A stretch of 64,000 nt of DNA, from positions 17,348,001-17,412,000 of the forward strand of contig NC_135055.1 of assembly GCF_051014685.1 (NCBI RefSeq). The letters are read 5' to 3'. Under the pieces are notes generated by a model. It ran no database searches and was not told the origin of the DNA. It saw only the letters and a program-made list of their open reading frames with translations. The position numbers and the translations under genes were made by a program. Positions 24,440 to 38,600 of this stretch are shown here, piece by piece (the first letter of the stretch is position 1; each line of letters opens with the position of its first letter). The DNA is from Ptiloglossa arizonensis. Taxonomy: Eukaryota; Arthropoda; Insecta; Hymenoptera; Colletidae.

Positions 24440-25020
24440 ACCAGTCGATGAAGAAAAATGAAGGTTTCAAATCGTTTCAAGCTCCCTACAAGTGTGTACT
24501 CGTTAAGAGCTCGATCCAAAGCTCGAACGATTTATTTTTCGCGATCTATATGATTCTATTACTATTGAATTATTACATATACACAGAAAGAATGTTTTAC
24601 ACTCGTTGGTAAAGAAAAACAAATGCTTCAAGTCGTTTCAAGCTTCCTACAAATGCGTACTCGTTAAGAGCTCGATCCAAAGCTCGAACGATTTATTTTT
24701 CGCGATCTATATGATTCTATTATTATTGAATTATTATATATACACAGAAAGAATGTTTTACACTCGTTGGTAAAGAAAAACAAATGCTTCAAGTCGTTTC
24801 AAACTCCTTACAAGCGCGTACTCGTTAAGAGCTCGATCCAGAGCCTGGACGATTTATTTTTCGCGATCTATATGATTCTATTACTATTGAATTATTATAT
24901 ATACACACAAAGAATGTTCTACACTCGTCGATAAAGAGAAACGATTTCGAATCGTTTCAAAAATTCCTTAAAAGCGCGTGTTCGTTAAGATCCAGGACCT
25001 CGAAGATTTATTCCTCGCTA
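24440..25020. repeat. 161-bp tandem repeat, about 3.5 copies
   Basis: The segment with gtactcgttaagagctcgat, ccaaagctcgaacgattta and ttcgcgatctatatgattct repeats with a 161-bp period (matching points 24481, 24642, 24803, 24964). The last unit is the most diverged. Confidence 0.9.
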
Positions 25021-28000
25021 CATTTATCAATTATTCGTTAATCGAACGAATTAATCGCGCCGTAAATGCTCTTAGGACAGATTACCCGATCATAAATCGT
25101 TGCGATCTTGATGCAAATTAATGGGCCCCATTAAGCGACGATTTACTCATTAAATGAATCCCGGTGTCTCGTACCATCATCGTGGTCGCTCCACGAGCCA
25201 TCGTATATACGTAATTGGCGCGAATTTCAAGATCCGATGCAATCCATTTTCCCTCCTAGGAGATAGTAAATTGCTCCGGAGCGCGGTGTCTCGCAATTAC
25301 ACACGCAACAAATTACCGTACGGATTTACCACATTTTTATGTAACTTCCCCCTCCGAGGTTGTTTTCGAGAGATCCTTTTGTACTCGTCAACGCGGCTAT
25401 TGGTTACACGCGTTCACCGGATAGATATACATCAGAAACGCGAACGTCGTAATGACGGTCACCGTACCTAATTAAGCGCTTGTTTCCCATTTGGTCGTGA
25501 AAGAAAACGACGTGTAGCACAAACGCTACCAGCCGTTATTGTAGTCATTCGTTACGAAACTCGTTTACCGGACGAGCAATTAATAACGAATCCGATACCG
25601 TCGACGCGGCGGCTGTGAATAATATTTTTGCAATTTTGCATTTCTTTTTTTTTTTTCCCCCTCGTTATTTCGAAACGAGTGTCTAAGGAACGCCGACTCG
25701 TTAGAGCCATCGAATCGACCAACGACTCGAGAGAATAGGATATCCCAGAATTTAATAGCGCGTGGACGAGTCGCAAGGGCGCGATGAAATTCCGACACGG
25801 TTTTCATATAACCGGGTATGCGACGAACGCGTTGGAAAATTCATCGTTTCGCAAAGGTTGCGACTTCGATCGCGTGAAACACTTGAAATATGTTTCCTCC
25901 AATACGGCCTCGCCTACGTACGAGGAAACGACACTTTTACGCTATTTTCTAACTGTTTTTCGTTTGGTTGGTGTTGAATGTTAATTTTTGTGAGACGAGA
26001 CCCTTCGAAGGGAGAGATTCCCTAGTAGGTATAATTAATTCTTGAAAGTTTCTTTTGTGTACCGATGGACGAATTAACTACACACTGTAGTCATTATGTT
26101 ACGCTAGTAACGAGGAGCTAATGAATAAAGCTTCACTTTGTTCCTTCGTGAGTTGGAACCACTGACCAGTTACCGAGTATGAGTAACTCATGATTATACG
26201 AGTAACGACCAATCGGAGATGGTTCACCCTTACAAGGAATACTATTCAACCGAACATAAGATTGCAGAATGTTTTTTATGTAAATCGAAGGTATGTGTCA
26301 TAAAAGTCACGAAATGCAAATTAAAAATGCTATCGAACGATAGCAAGAACAACTAGGAAAAGAAAACGACAAACTGTGGTTCAGAATGAATATTCTATGT
26401 TACATAAAAATTTATTATAATAAATGAATAATACTATGTGGAAGATAATAATTAGAGAAAATGAATGCTAATTAATTCTGAGAGTCGACAATACGATTGA
26501 ATCATGAGCGTGAATAATTGTCGATTAGAGTCATGATAATGTTGGGAACTTGAGAGCTTAAAAAAAAAAAAGGTTGAAAAAGTAATAAGTTTAACGATGA
26601 CTACGACCAGTTAACCCTGCTTTTTTTGTCTCTAATCTTTACCAACAAGACGGTCAAAATATTTATAAATTGATGTCTTGACACAGCACGTGGCAAGTTT
26701 TTCAAAAATAATATCGTCTCTTGCTACTACACAGTTAGTTTCTAAACCTTATTTTTATATTATTCAGCATTTATTAATTACTTCCGCATTTCTTGATTTT
26801 CTAAACCTAATGGCATTAAGATTACAAAAAAAAAAAAATACTTTCTTCACAAATAAATAATTCCCTCTAGAACAATAATCACGATCATCTTCCTTGAGAC
26901 CGCAACCGTTCGTGCGATATCGCAAAAAAAAAAGAAAAACGCGATCTTTCATCTTACTCGAAAACTCAGCGAGCGTGCAATCTCGTTTCCTCGATAAAGT
27001 GAGTTGCAATCTGAATAATGTATACAAATTTTCGTTAATTCGAGGCAACAACCAGGTACCGTGCAGCAAGGAAATGCTATAAAACGAGCGTCGTGACGCT
27101 CGTCGAGTACTTTTACTTTTCGCGGCCGATTGATCGATACATTTACGAGCGACGAAGTTCTCGCGACTCGTGAATCATCGGGACGATTATTCGTCGCGTA
27201 TGCACTTGTGATAATTCACCGTACAGTCCGTGCAATTTTTCTTTTATCCCGTGAATTGTTCACCCGACGATTTACGAGACGTAACGCGCGTTCTCTCGAA
27301 AATGTTTGAACAACTGGAGCGTATCACGACCAATGCAAATTCCCCGTCGAGTGAACATTGTCAGAGTTTACGTATTGAAATCGCGACGACTACTCGCGAC
27401 GACGCCTCTTTTCCGCTTTGCGTCGACTATGAGCCGCCGCCAGTGTACTGGAGCGACACGATTCGAGCTGCTGCTCTTTCTCAGCGATCCGTATCGATAT
27501 TGCGTAATCGAACGACTGTCGATTGTAATTCCCCGTTACACATTGTATTTTAATACACAAGCGCAGGAAATCCGTTGTACGAGATTGTCGCGCGTGTCCC
27601 ACGTGCCCTTACCATTCGTTGCTAACAGAACCGAATAACCAGCGAGCGATCGTTTCGCGATTTTTATCCAGAAAATGATACACGAGCTACACAACGTCGT
27701 GTCGGTGTTGGATAAATTGCCTCGAATTGTTACACTCGAACGGTACGATCGTTCATTTTTATCGATCTCGATTGTTACGAGTCTCGCGGAAAGAACAAAT
27801 CGATTCGTACGAGCGACGTTTTTCTCCAATCTACAAATACTGTTCTCGACGATACACAATTACTATTGTTCTTCATTCTTGGGTTATTCGTGCGAGGAAT
27901 GTATCAATCCGCAACAACGATGAAATGGATTGCGTTTGAAATTTCGGAGCTGCAAAGTTGCCGCGCGAAACATCGAATTATTTATTGTTTCTCTAGCACC

Positions 28001-31000
28001 GTGCGTATACGTTGGTCCCGCTCGTTGCAAAATTCGGCTATTGAAATTCGAGACTGGGAAATAACCCCGCGAGAACTTCGGAGTATCAGATTTGCATAAC
28101 GAATCATTGAAACAGAGCAGAAGCGTATTCTTGTGTGCACGGTGACGTGGCCGGTAGGTTGAAAGCGAAACGATGATGGTGCAAGAAACAAAGAGAAGGA
28201 AAAATTATACTAAGTAATTATTGCGCACGTGTTTGCAAACGTAAGCTTCGAAAATGCGAATCGTGGATTAATGTATCGTGGCGGTCGTAAAATGTTTCAT
28301 CTTCTCCGTGGTTTGCGCGCGAATTACGAATCGATGCTCGAAATAATTAACAGCTACATCGTTGAACGATTCTCGAATTCTCAACGAGCTTGTTCCGACG
28401 GAATAATCGTTTACTCACAGAGAAGCACGTGGGCGCTCGACTCGACTCTAATTCCTCCTCGATCGATGTCCAACTACACCCGATGTTTACATCACAAGCT
28501 CGAGAACGGTTACGTGTCCCGAACACGTTAAACGCCGTCGTGGTCCCCGGGGACCGGTGTTCCAAAGTTACAACAATTCTCCAAAGCACTTACAAGACAC
28601 GAACTCTGATACTTGTCAACTTTTAAATAGCATTACCCTCGTTGGTAATAGTATAGAAAGTACACCGACGAATTATCCCGGTATATAGAGAATCGTGTAT
28701 TCAACGTGTCGAGAATACTTGCTCGAACCTTAGTGTAAAAATATTCGATAATTCGTCGATGTACATTTCATACTGTTACCAACGAAGGTAATGTTACTTA
28801 AAAGTTGATCGGTGTTACAGTCCGCGTCTTGCAGGTGGTTTAGAGAATCTTTGTAACATCTCCAGGGAGCATCGTGGCGTTCGACGCGTGAAGTATAGAA
28901 AACTGGCGTTGCGTGTAACGCGTTAAACGTGTATCCCGACACCAGCGAGGACCGCGTGGATTCCACGGATTATGGAGCGGAAGATTGTTCCATCGGAACG
29001 TGAAAAACCCGGGTAAAATGCTGGAAGACCTACCCGCGATCCTCTGGGCAATTCTCCCAGCGTAGTTCTCAGCGTGCGAACGACAACAGTGACGTCCCAG
29101 CGACGAATGAAGATATACAGCAGGACGAAAAGAAACGGGACATCGTCGCGAACGAAGAGAACCGCCGACACTGAAAGGCGAACGGGCCACGAGGCACCGA
29201 GCACCGTCTAGGCCCCGCCCCCTTCGCCCCCCTCGCTCCCCGCTATTTGATTGGTCGTCCGGCTTGTGTAGGAAGTGCGGCGAAGTTCGAACGATAAAAC
29301 GCGAGAATGACAGTGCGGTTCCTGCGATTCCTTCGCGACGATCGCGGCGCACCGCGCTGTTACATAGAGATCGCCCAGATGGATTTCCATCGGGCCAGTA
29401 CGTTGATCGTATCGCCGATATCAACGACACGATCGGCCGAACAATGGATAGAAAGAACGATACCGGATAATGGGTGTTAATTGGAGTCTGAAATCGATAC
29501 GATCAATCGTCGCTGCTTATTAATTTCGCGCTCGAAACACCGCTCACGAGGGTGGGGAATCGGCGTCCGTGCTCGCAACGAGTCACGTTCTCTCTGTCCC
29601 TTCGTACTTTTCGTCGCACGCGTCATTCTTCACGCGGGATTGTGCAATCGATATTGCAATTACCATTCTGGTTCGCCGTGCGAGTCTTTCGTCGGATTTC
29701 GACGATTTTAATTCGTTTCGGGATTAAAACCATCGCGGTGGTTGCGAGGTTGAGAAGGTTTTGGGAGTTTGATTTTTCATCGGGGCGTGGAATGTTTCTG
29801 ACTCCGGGGCGTGGAATATTTCTGACTTCGGGGCGGTAACGATTTTGGGGCACGCCCACGGGGGCTCCGATGTTCCGAACATTTCGGATAAATTGCTCCT
29901 GGATGCTCGTAAAAGACGAACGGTTCGCTGAAATTTGAAATTGACGATGAGTCACGACTTTAGTTTGTTTCTTCCAAGTTTTCATTATACGCGTTATTGT
30001 CTACACGAATTGTGCAATCCTCGCAACTTCTATTGCGGGTGATCGCTATTCTGGTTCATTGTGCGAGTCTTTCATTTAATGTAGACGCTTTTAATTCGTT
30101 TCGAGGTTACGAGAGTTTAGAGAATACGATTCTATATCGAAGTTTGGAATATTCTTGACTTTTAGCCGGTATAAATTGTAGAGTACATCGGTTTCCAATG
30201 CTCGTGAATGTTACAAGCGTTTGTGGAGATGATTTGAAATTGAAATCCTGTTCCCTGTTGTGTCAATACGGAAATACTGAACAGTAATGTCACGCGTATA
30301 CTCGATGTCGTGTCGATCGAATACATTTTATGCGCATGACTCTTTCGATCCGTAAAAAAAGTCATCGTGTTAAGTACGTACTCATGCATGTGCAGATTTC
30401 GCTTTCATTTCGTCGTTTGTACAAACGTACCTAATTAATTTACGGAACTGTTCCTTTATTTAATTTCCTGCTACATTATTTAGAAAAAAGGACAGCAGTA
30501 TCTAATTAATTAAAAATAATACATAAATACATAAAGTTGTTACTTCACTAATTAATATAAAAAGTACTTAAAATAAATTTTGCGGTGACACATATTTTAA
30601 ACAAGCTTCGAGATAACAGATGTTTCAAACATTAAACCAACAAGTTTATCGACTAAACTTTCAACTGAACGTGACGGTTTGCTTAATAAATAAATATTTA
30701 TTCGTCGTTTGAAAATAAGAAATGAGTGAGTTGTAAGCATTTAACGAATCATGCAACGTTTCCGTCTTGCAGTCAGTCACTGAATATACCGACGAAATTT
30801 GTATCAGAACCTGTTGCACACTCTGCACACTTTCGATTTATATAAAACGTTACTGCATCGTGTATTTCAGGGTACAATATGGCGGATGGTAGATATGCAA
30901 AATGTGATATCATTGACTTCGTTTTAACGTTGCAATGAGATTTATAATTTCATCTATTCCGAGAAACTTAAGAACACTGTTTCATTATTTGGAATTATTA

Positions 31001-34000
31001 TTTTCAAAGTTGTATCACGAAATACGATAACGTAATTGCATATAAAAAAATGACGTAAGATAGCAAGTCATTTAAAATAATTCTTTGAACAAAGTTACGC
31101 CAAAAATGCAAGTTTACATCGGTCCTAGCGATTAATGAATATCCAATCAATTTTTCCCCGTCGATCATGGGGATAAATTTTCCCCCATCGATCGACATAA
31201 TAATACGTGGAAGTTTTCGTTTATTTTCAATGCTGAATCCAAGATTACCTCGTGCAGTAACGTAGATCTTCGTCGTCCAATACTTTCGGTCGTTCCTTGT
31301 GGTCGTGGAATTATTTAAAAGTAATGAAACGTTAATAGTGAACTATACGCGACTACGTGATCGTAAAATTTGCGCGAACCCGTTGACATTGGCTCACGGT
31401 CCACTTTATCATCGCAATATTCATTAATTTGCATCATCGAAATCAACGACTCTTTAAAATTCATTGATAAATCTTGACCCTACGATACGTGATTCTCATT
31501 GCTTCGTACAATGTACATTAACATTTTTTTAATTGAAATATTCGTTTCGAACCTGTCTTCGTGCAACGATAAAAAGAAAATCCGTACACGGTGGGCGATT
31601 TCGATAGTTCGCGACAAAGTTCACGATATTGGGGTCACATTATTTTTTATTCGTTTACCGTTCGAGCTGAAAAAAAAAGAGAACTGTTCAACGTATAATA
31701 GCGAGATAAGATTAGTCAGAATCGATCTCGTACGCAATGTAATATAAATTCTACGTTAAGGTAGTTACCACGTCTGGTTAAAATGTCAAAAATAATAACC
31801 GTCGATCGGATTGGAAATACGAGATAATAACGCATATCGAGGTAAATGAACCAGGTCTAGAGAGAGAAAAGCGAGCGACTAAGTGGAACGCATAAATTGT
31901 GTAGTTTCTCAATTCGCGGCAGCCGCGTTAACAATTTCAATTCCTCGTTCTTCCGGAGGATTACGGTTCGTAATGTTGGTCGAAACTTACGATAGAATAC
32001 AGTTCTCGGAACGATACATGGGCGTAAATTATCGAGCGTAATAATTTACTCGCGAAATTAATTTGTTTACGAGATCAATTTCTCCGTCGCCTCGAAGTGA
32101 CGTTGACAACGTTCCACGAGAGACCGTCGCCATTGAAATAAAAGCGCGTGGAAACACGCGACGATGTGCAAAGTGATCGATCGTTCCTTGGAACGGGAAA
32201 AAAAAAGAAAAAAAACTCGGCGTTTCATTAACTACGAGGAACAAACCGCGACGTTACACGATGCGTTTGAAATTCGGCTTAATTATTATTGCACATGTGA
32301 CCCTATTTAATTTATCGCGTGATCGGCTCGATGGAATTCTTGCGGTTGCCGGCACGGGATCGAACATGTGACCAGCCCTCGTGACGTTTCAATCTACCCT
32401 CGATTGTTCGATTCATCGTTCTCGCGTGAATAGTACACTCGATACGCGAGACAATACGCGACATCGAGACAACGCTAACGATACCAAACTTCGAGTTTGA
32501 CACTTGGTGAATACACGAAAGGAAACGCTCGCTTACGTTTCCTTCTGCGAATCCACTGAACGCAATTTCGCAAGCAAACGCAATTTACTCCTCCGACAAC
32601 TATAATCTGCTGGGAAAGGTCAATTAGAGGAAACACGGTTGCACGCAGATCGATGAAACCTTATCTACGAGAGTACATGCGTGTTGCCACGCATCATCGC
32701 GAAGCATCTCAACGACGTAAAATTCTCGAGTTGAACGGAGCGTACCGGCTATCGAGAGAATCAACGCGTCGATACCGACGACACGACTCGTAATTTGTCG
32801 ATCGTGGTGTTGCCAGTCGTTGCATCATAGGAATGCGTCTCTCCGAACAGATTTATTCTTCCTTCGAGAAGTCTCGCGAGGAACTACGAGCGCAGTACTC
32901 GCTGCAACGATGACCACGGTTCCTAACCTCGTCGCGGAGACGCTTTCCACCGAGGATTGAGGTTATGTTCGACGCGAACGATCTTTTCCGTTGATATATA
33001 CCACGTGGCCGTGGTACTCGTTTCGTAATAAAGGGAAACTGAATCGGAGAAAGCGATCGATCGTGACAGTGACTCACCTTCGGCCCGTCTTTGCTTCCGA
33101 CGAAGACCTTCTTAAGTTCGACAGCTCGCCCCACCGCTCGCATTTTCGCGAAACACGTCTCCTACGATGTTTCACGTTCTCCGAGACATCGTTTAAAGGA
33201 TGGTGGGGGATCACGCACTCGAAAAATTCACCGTTACACGCGAACCACACAGGAACTCGCACGTCGCACGAGCCACGAAATACGTGAGCGCAAAATGCTC
33301 CAGCGTTTCGTCGCGGCGCTCCTGTGCTCGCTGCTCGAAGTGTGGCGGTCACGTGACCTGTATCTCGATACGCATTCGCGCGCTTCGATCGATCAACAAC
33401 CACTGCGACGTCACGCGTCGACTCGCTACCGTTCGGCAGCAATCGAACCTTCGGGTATTTTCGATCAATTTGTCGTTCGCGCGAAAGGGCGTACGTAACG
33501 ATAGATGACGTAAAAATAAGAAAATAAATAATACAGAACCGAGGTATAGTAATTTCGATATTTTTAATCACGGACGGTGCTTCGCGGCTTATACCCTCCG
33601 AGAGAAAGTTACAAAAATCGAAGCTCACGCTTCGAAGAACTGTGAATTCGTCGAACGTTATCTACCCTGTTTCGAACGATAACCGAGCCCAATAATTTTA
33701 AATCGAGAAAAAATCGAGGGGCTTGATTATCGGTTCGATACAAACGACGTAACACTGTCTAATACTAAAGACTGCTTCAAAATCTTTTCACTATGGACCA
33801 AAGCACGAACGAAGATAGATTTTCTTCTTTTTAATTTACTAAATATTAAAAATTATGAGACCAAAGTCTCCTAACAGGTTTTCAATAAAAAGATATGTGA
33901 AGAATCAATTGCAATGATCGATAATTAAATATTTTTATTATTACTATTTCTTCTCGTAACAATAATAAAATTCTTATCATACTGTGTATTAAGAACCATG

Positions 34001-35628
34001 AAATAGATACAAGTACTTCCACAATTATTATCGTAGCATGGTAAACAAGTGATCGAGGGTAAAAGTAATAGTATTAAACTTTTCACGAATATTATTTAAA
34101 TATGAAAAATGAATGTTCGGTCGAAACAGAAATGCGTCGAATCTAATGGTTCGTAATATTTCAATATCACACTCCAGTTATGTAACCTGTTGACCTTCCG
34201 TTTAATGAAAATCGCCCACAACCGCGCGGAACGCCATTGACCGCGTTATTGCGTTTTTTAGACGATCCACGCGCTCATCCATTTTAATTGGGTCAAAGCC
34301 TGCCCGACACGAAGGTTCCGCACTTTCCCTACTTCTACTATTTTGCGTCAATCGCCTACTCGTTACCTTGCACGAGTTGGAATCGTGCACGTTTTTCTCC
34401 TCCTTGGATCGATATTTCCATCCCGTCGAGATTCTCCGAGTTTTATTCACCGAGCACCGCAGTCGGCGTCAATCAAAATTCTTTCGTCGAGGCCACCCGG
34501 TATCGTGAATTTCGGAGCAAAGAAATATAAAAAAAAAAACTTCACGTGCAACGCCAACGCTCGTTTCGAACACCGTGACTTGAAAAGTGTCCCACCTTTT
34601 TCACATCTTGATACGCACGGTGGAATATTTTTCAACCCACCATGAACAATTGAAATAACTGGAAACGCAGAGGTTTTAATTAGTTTGCGTGCAGTTTGCT
34701 CAATGAGAGCAGTATTTTCCAACCTTTTTCAATTAACAATCCACGTTTCCTTCGTCTGAATTTAATAAGATCTCCACCGCGTACGAAAGGATTCTTAAAA
34801 TACAAAATGTTTAAAATTGCCCCACCGTCGTATATATGCTCGTACATTACCAAAGAAATAATTGCGACAAATATAACGGGACCAAGCTCGTGTAGTTGGA
34901 AGAAAATTGTTTCTTTATTTGAAAGATAGTAAATATAATAAAATTCCAAAAATATCAAATGTTTCTACGACACATCTAAGTCATAACTTTAATAAATTTA
35001 CATCAGTCGAGGAGAAAAAGTATTCTACTCCATTCAGACTGGTTTATTTTGCGTTGTCTTGTGATTTGTTTTCGGTCCATGCTGGAAATAAATTTTCTGT
35101 TCAGGTCTATTTTTACTCTGAAAAATTTGTACCTCGAAAAGGCGATCGACACCGACTTCATATCGATCGAAACTCGTTCGACTCGCGTATCGCCATCAAT
35201 TACGAAGTTCACGATCTAAATCCCTCACCTCGCGCCTCCTGTGTTCCGAATGCAACGTCGTTAGCTGGATATATTTTCGGAATTCTCGGCAAAAAAATTT
35301 CCAATGTGAACGCAACGAAACTCACCGATAAATGTCATTATACGCGCGATGAGTCAACCGAATCATTCCGTACGACCGCGGAAGAAAGTTTCAAAATGTT
35401 CTTCCACCTCACCATCGGGCCAGAACAGCAATCACAAGTAACGAAACAATTTTCCACGCGTTAACACCATCGAGAATAGACCCCTCGAATTGCATACGCG
35501 TCTTAAAATTCAAACGACGTAACTACGAAATATAACATTGTTAAATTTATAAACATAGGGTATTTAGGTTATAGTATAGTTTGTGTACTCGTAGACTGAA
35601 ACGAATTTCATCGACATCGACTTACATA
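25021..35628. other. Intergenic desert between SLC17 and UBXN11
   Basis: No exon with both splice context and family resemblance was found. Notable points are the GC-rich promoter-like island at about 29020-29250, a short local repeat near 29787-29840 (gggcgtggaat units) and a CpG-rich stretch at 32.8-33.5 kb. Frames such as + 34907-35464 (185 codons, no ATG near the start) and - 28840-29430 lack supporting signals. Confidence 0.5.
29020..29250 (-). promoter_or_regulatory. GC-rich promoter-like island, minus orientation
   Basis: Reading the minus strand from 29250: a CCAAT box (GACCAATCAAAT), then a GC box (GGGGGCGGGGCC), then CTTTCAGTGTCGG, an initiator-like TCAGT near 29173. Further down is a donor-like GCGGGTAGGTCT near 29030. 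This could be a distal promoter with a non-coding first exon for the SLC17 gene 5.5 kb downstream, or belong to an unannotated transcript. Confidence 0.35.
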
Positions 35629-38600
35629 ATGGAGGACGAGAAAGTGTTGGAAAGAGGGACAAACGCCACTCTGGATGACACAAACGTTGACCCAAGAGAT
35701 GACGTTGACCTGTACGGCAAGAAGATTGATAAAACGGTAGTTGGGTCGTTACTTACTACTACTTAATGTTTCAGAAATTATTATTCGCACCTCTGTCGCA
35801 GTTATTGTATGTCGTTGAACCAACCGCACGTAGGAGAATATTTTGTCAGTTTTTTCTTTAGACCTCCAGCACGACGTTCAGCAGAGGGAGGAAATTTTGG
35901 AGTCCGTGCAACAGCCATCGGTCGAATATTTTCGTGTCGGATAATTCTGTCATCGAGGAAGGTACGAGGAAGGTGGTTAATTCGTCTACGACCTCACCTG
36001 TTGCGCGTACTCGTGTTTTACTTTTTCACCGGAAGGAGGAAAGTATAATTAATTCTTTTTATAAGAAAATATATTATCTGATCTACGTGCAGAAATTTAA
36101 TTTCTTTAATTTCGTTAAAACGAAGAAGGTTCGAACGATATTGTTTCTGTTCGATTTTAGATTCCGTATACATTTCGTTCCATTTTGGAGTATTAAATAA
36201 ACTCGAGTCCTGACAACTTGTCAAAGTTGGAAAGTATAATTAATTCTTTTTATAAGGAAATATATTATCTAATCAACGTGCACAAATTTAATTTATTTAA
36301 TTTCGTTCAAACGAAGAAGGATCGAACGGTATTGTTTCTGTTCGATTTTAGATTCCGTATACATTTCGTTCCATTTTGGAGTACTAAATAAACTCGAGTC
36401 CTGACAACTTGTTCCACTATGCAAACATTCTTTCGTGCGATCATTTTTGTCTACCAATTATTATAGTATACAATGACAGATTGTAATGTACCGATTTTAA
36501 GTGTTCTATTGATCTGTCCAACCTTGAAACAATACGTTTTTTCCTCCCTTACCAGAGAGTGAGCTGATCAACGCACTTACAAAGCAGCTGTACCTCGTCG
36601 AGTCTCAGATGCAAAAGGTTCACAGCGACCTGAAGAGAAACGAGGACCAGCTGAAGTCACGGGACCAAGAGATCGGCCGACTGAAACGGAAGGTTCCACG
36701 CGTTGATTTCGTTCGTACTTTCCCTCGCTCCTCCTCGATAATGACTTTCGAATTGACGCAGGTCAAGGACTGGGAAGCCAAGACCAAGAACCAGGAGACC
36801 TTGCGGAAGAAAGAGCAACAACAACGACGTATACAAACCAACCACTCCGAATACCTTTACAAACGATGCCTCGTGCTGGAGCACAAAATCTACGAGATGG
36901 AGGTTGATTGTTTTATATCTTGAATTGCAGTCAACCCTCCTATAACACGGTTAATTAATTTTCTTATTGCGTCGAAATCGAATCGAACGAAACCTGGACA
37001 GTGTGACGTACATATTCGTGTTATACGAGGGCTGTCTGTTTGTCGAGCTATATGGAAACCTTATTATAGGACTGTTGCAATTTTTGTACTTTGTTGTATC
37101 AAAACTATTTTATACGAATCAGGTTGCTACGTAAAGCGTTGTTTGTATAAATAACATTGCGCAAAAATTGAGACAACCTTCCTACAACACCGTGTAAAAA
37201 TTGCGACTGTTCTTCTACAGCACGGTTTCCATATACAATAAAAATTACGTTATGGGGATTTCTCTTGACACGTTACGAAGCTCATTCCCGAGCAATATCA
37301 CTGAAACACATAACACTGATACGTCGATGAAACTTTTTTTTATCAATATAACTTTCACCGATAAATTTGTGAATTTCTACTATAACTCGATAGTATTTGA
37401 CGAATTTTTATACAAACGATATAAACGATATTTAACGAATTATTAAATAAGTAAATTCAAACCGAATTGTAACGTGTTCGGTTTCAGTTTAATCGAGAGA
37501 ACCGTTGCAAATACAATGGTAGACGTTTCATTCGAAGAAAAAGAAAATAAAAATAAAAAAATTTGCTCGTGTAATAGTATCGAGCTATATTTTGTTGTCT
37601 CACCTCGACTTTCGCACCTTCTTCTCTTCCTCTAATCATTTTCTACATTCAGAGCAAACCTCAATACTTCTGTTGGATAAGTGCTCGACTCCGGTCCCGA
37701 TTCTCATCAAGTTACCAAACTTTCTAGCCTACGTGGAAACGAAACATTAATACGAATTTGCGATATCGATGTGACTACATCGTGTTAATATCGTGATACG
37801 AAATTACCGTGTTTTCGTTTTACAGAAATTCTTGGCCGATTATGGTCTGATCTGGGTCGGTGATACGAACAATCCCAAGAGCCCTGAAGCGGCCACCAAG
37901 TAAATCGAGTATACGCGGCTATTTAAGTCGAGCCAGCTAACCGAATCGAATTAATGATCAGTTACCGATGAATTTTAGTAATTATATCGGGACTTGTTAC
38001 GAGCAGATTATCGAGAACATCGATCAGCTCAATTTGGCCGCGGGAAAGGGCGAGGTTTACGTGCAACACAACGAGAAAGGAAACAGTGCCACATTCAAAG
38101 TAAATCTGCTCTCCGTTTCCCCAGAATTTTTTTTCTCGTTTTTCATTTTTTTTTCTTTTTAAGAGAGAGAGAGAGAAAAAATCTTTTCTTTCCTCATAAA
38201 AAGAAAAAGAAAGGAACATTCCATTCTTGCAAGCACCATCGCGCACTATTCACGATCACGGATTGCCCGACGAAAGAACAATACCTTCGCGCGGATTCTT
38301 TTCTTTTAATTTTACGCATAACTGATCTCCGATTGTGTTCGTAATTGCGCGTGGCAATTCCGATTGTCGCATTTCGATGATCGCGCCGTGGCCTCGATGC
38401 ATTCCGATGTAACGCAGAAGGTTGATGATAATGGTTCCCGGTTACGCGCGTACGACAACACGATAAATACGAATTACGATCGCTGGATGTGTATTACGAG
38501 TTATCGCATAGCGCTGAATGGATCGAGATACGTACGTTTCAGGCGTTCGTTTTCTCCGTACGGGTTAGCGTCGAACGCGACCCAGTCGACGAGATAATCG

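Noticed and set aside
28840..29430. Minus-strand 196-codon frame
   Set aside because: It overlaps the GC-rich promoter-like island where stops are rare by composition; its Arg/Ser/Pro-rich translation has no domain and crosses the presumed start site.
34907..35464. Plus-strand 185-codon frame
   Set aside because: It begins with TTG, has no methionine until near its C-terminus, no splice signals and no recognisable motif; AT-rich composition resembles its flanks.
37655..37742. Possible extra UBXN11 exon after attcag (QTSILLDKCSTPVPILIK)
   Set aside because: Exon 4 (ends GAG) joins directly and in phase to exon 5 (KFLADYGL); this interval would need a different phase and has no good donor.
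38364..38597. Plus-strand 77-codon frame between UBXN11 exons 6 and 7
   Set aside because: No acceptor or donor in the right phase, and the UBXN11 family passes almost directly from the GKGE region to the SEP domain.
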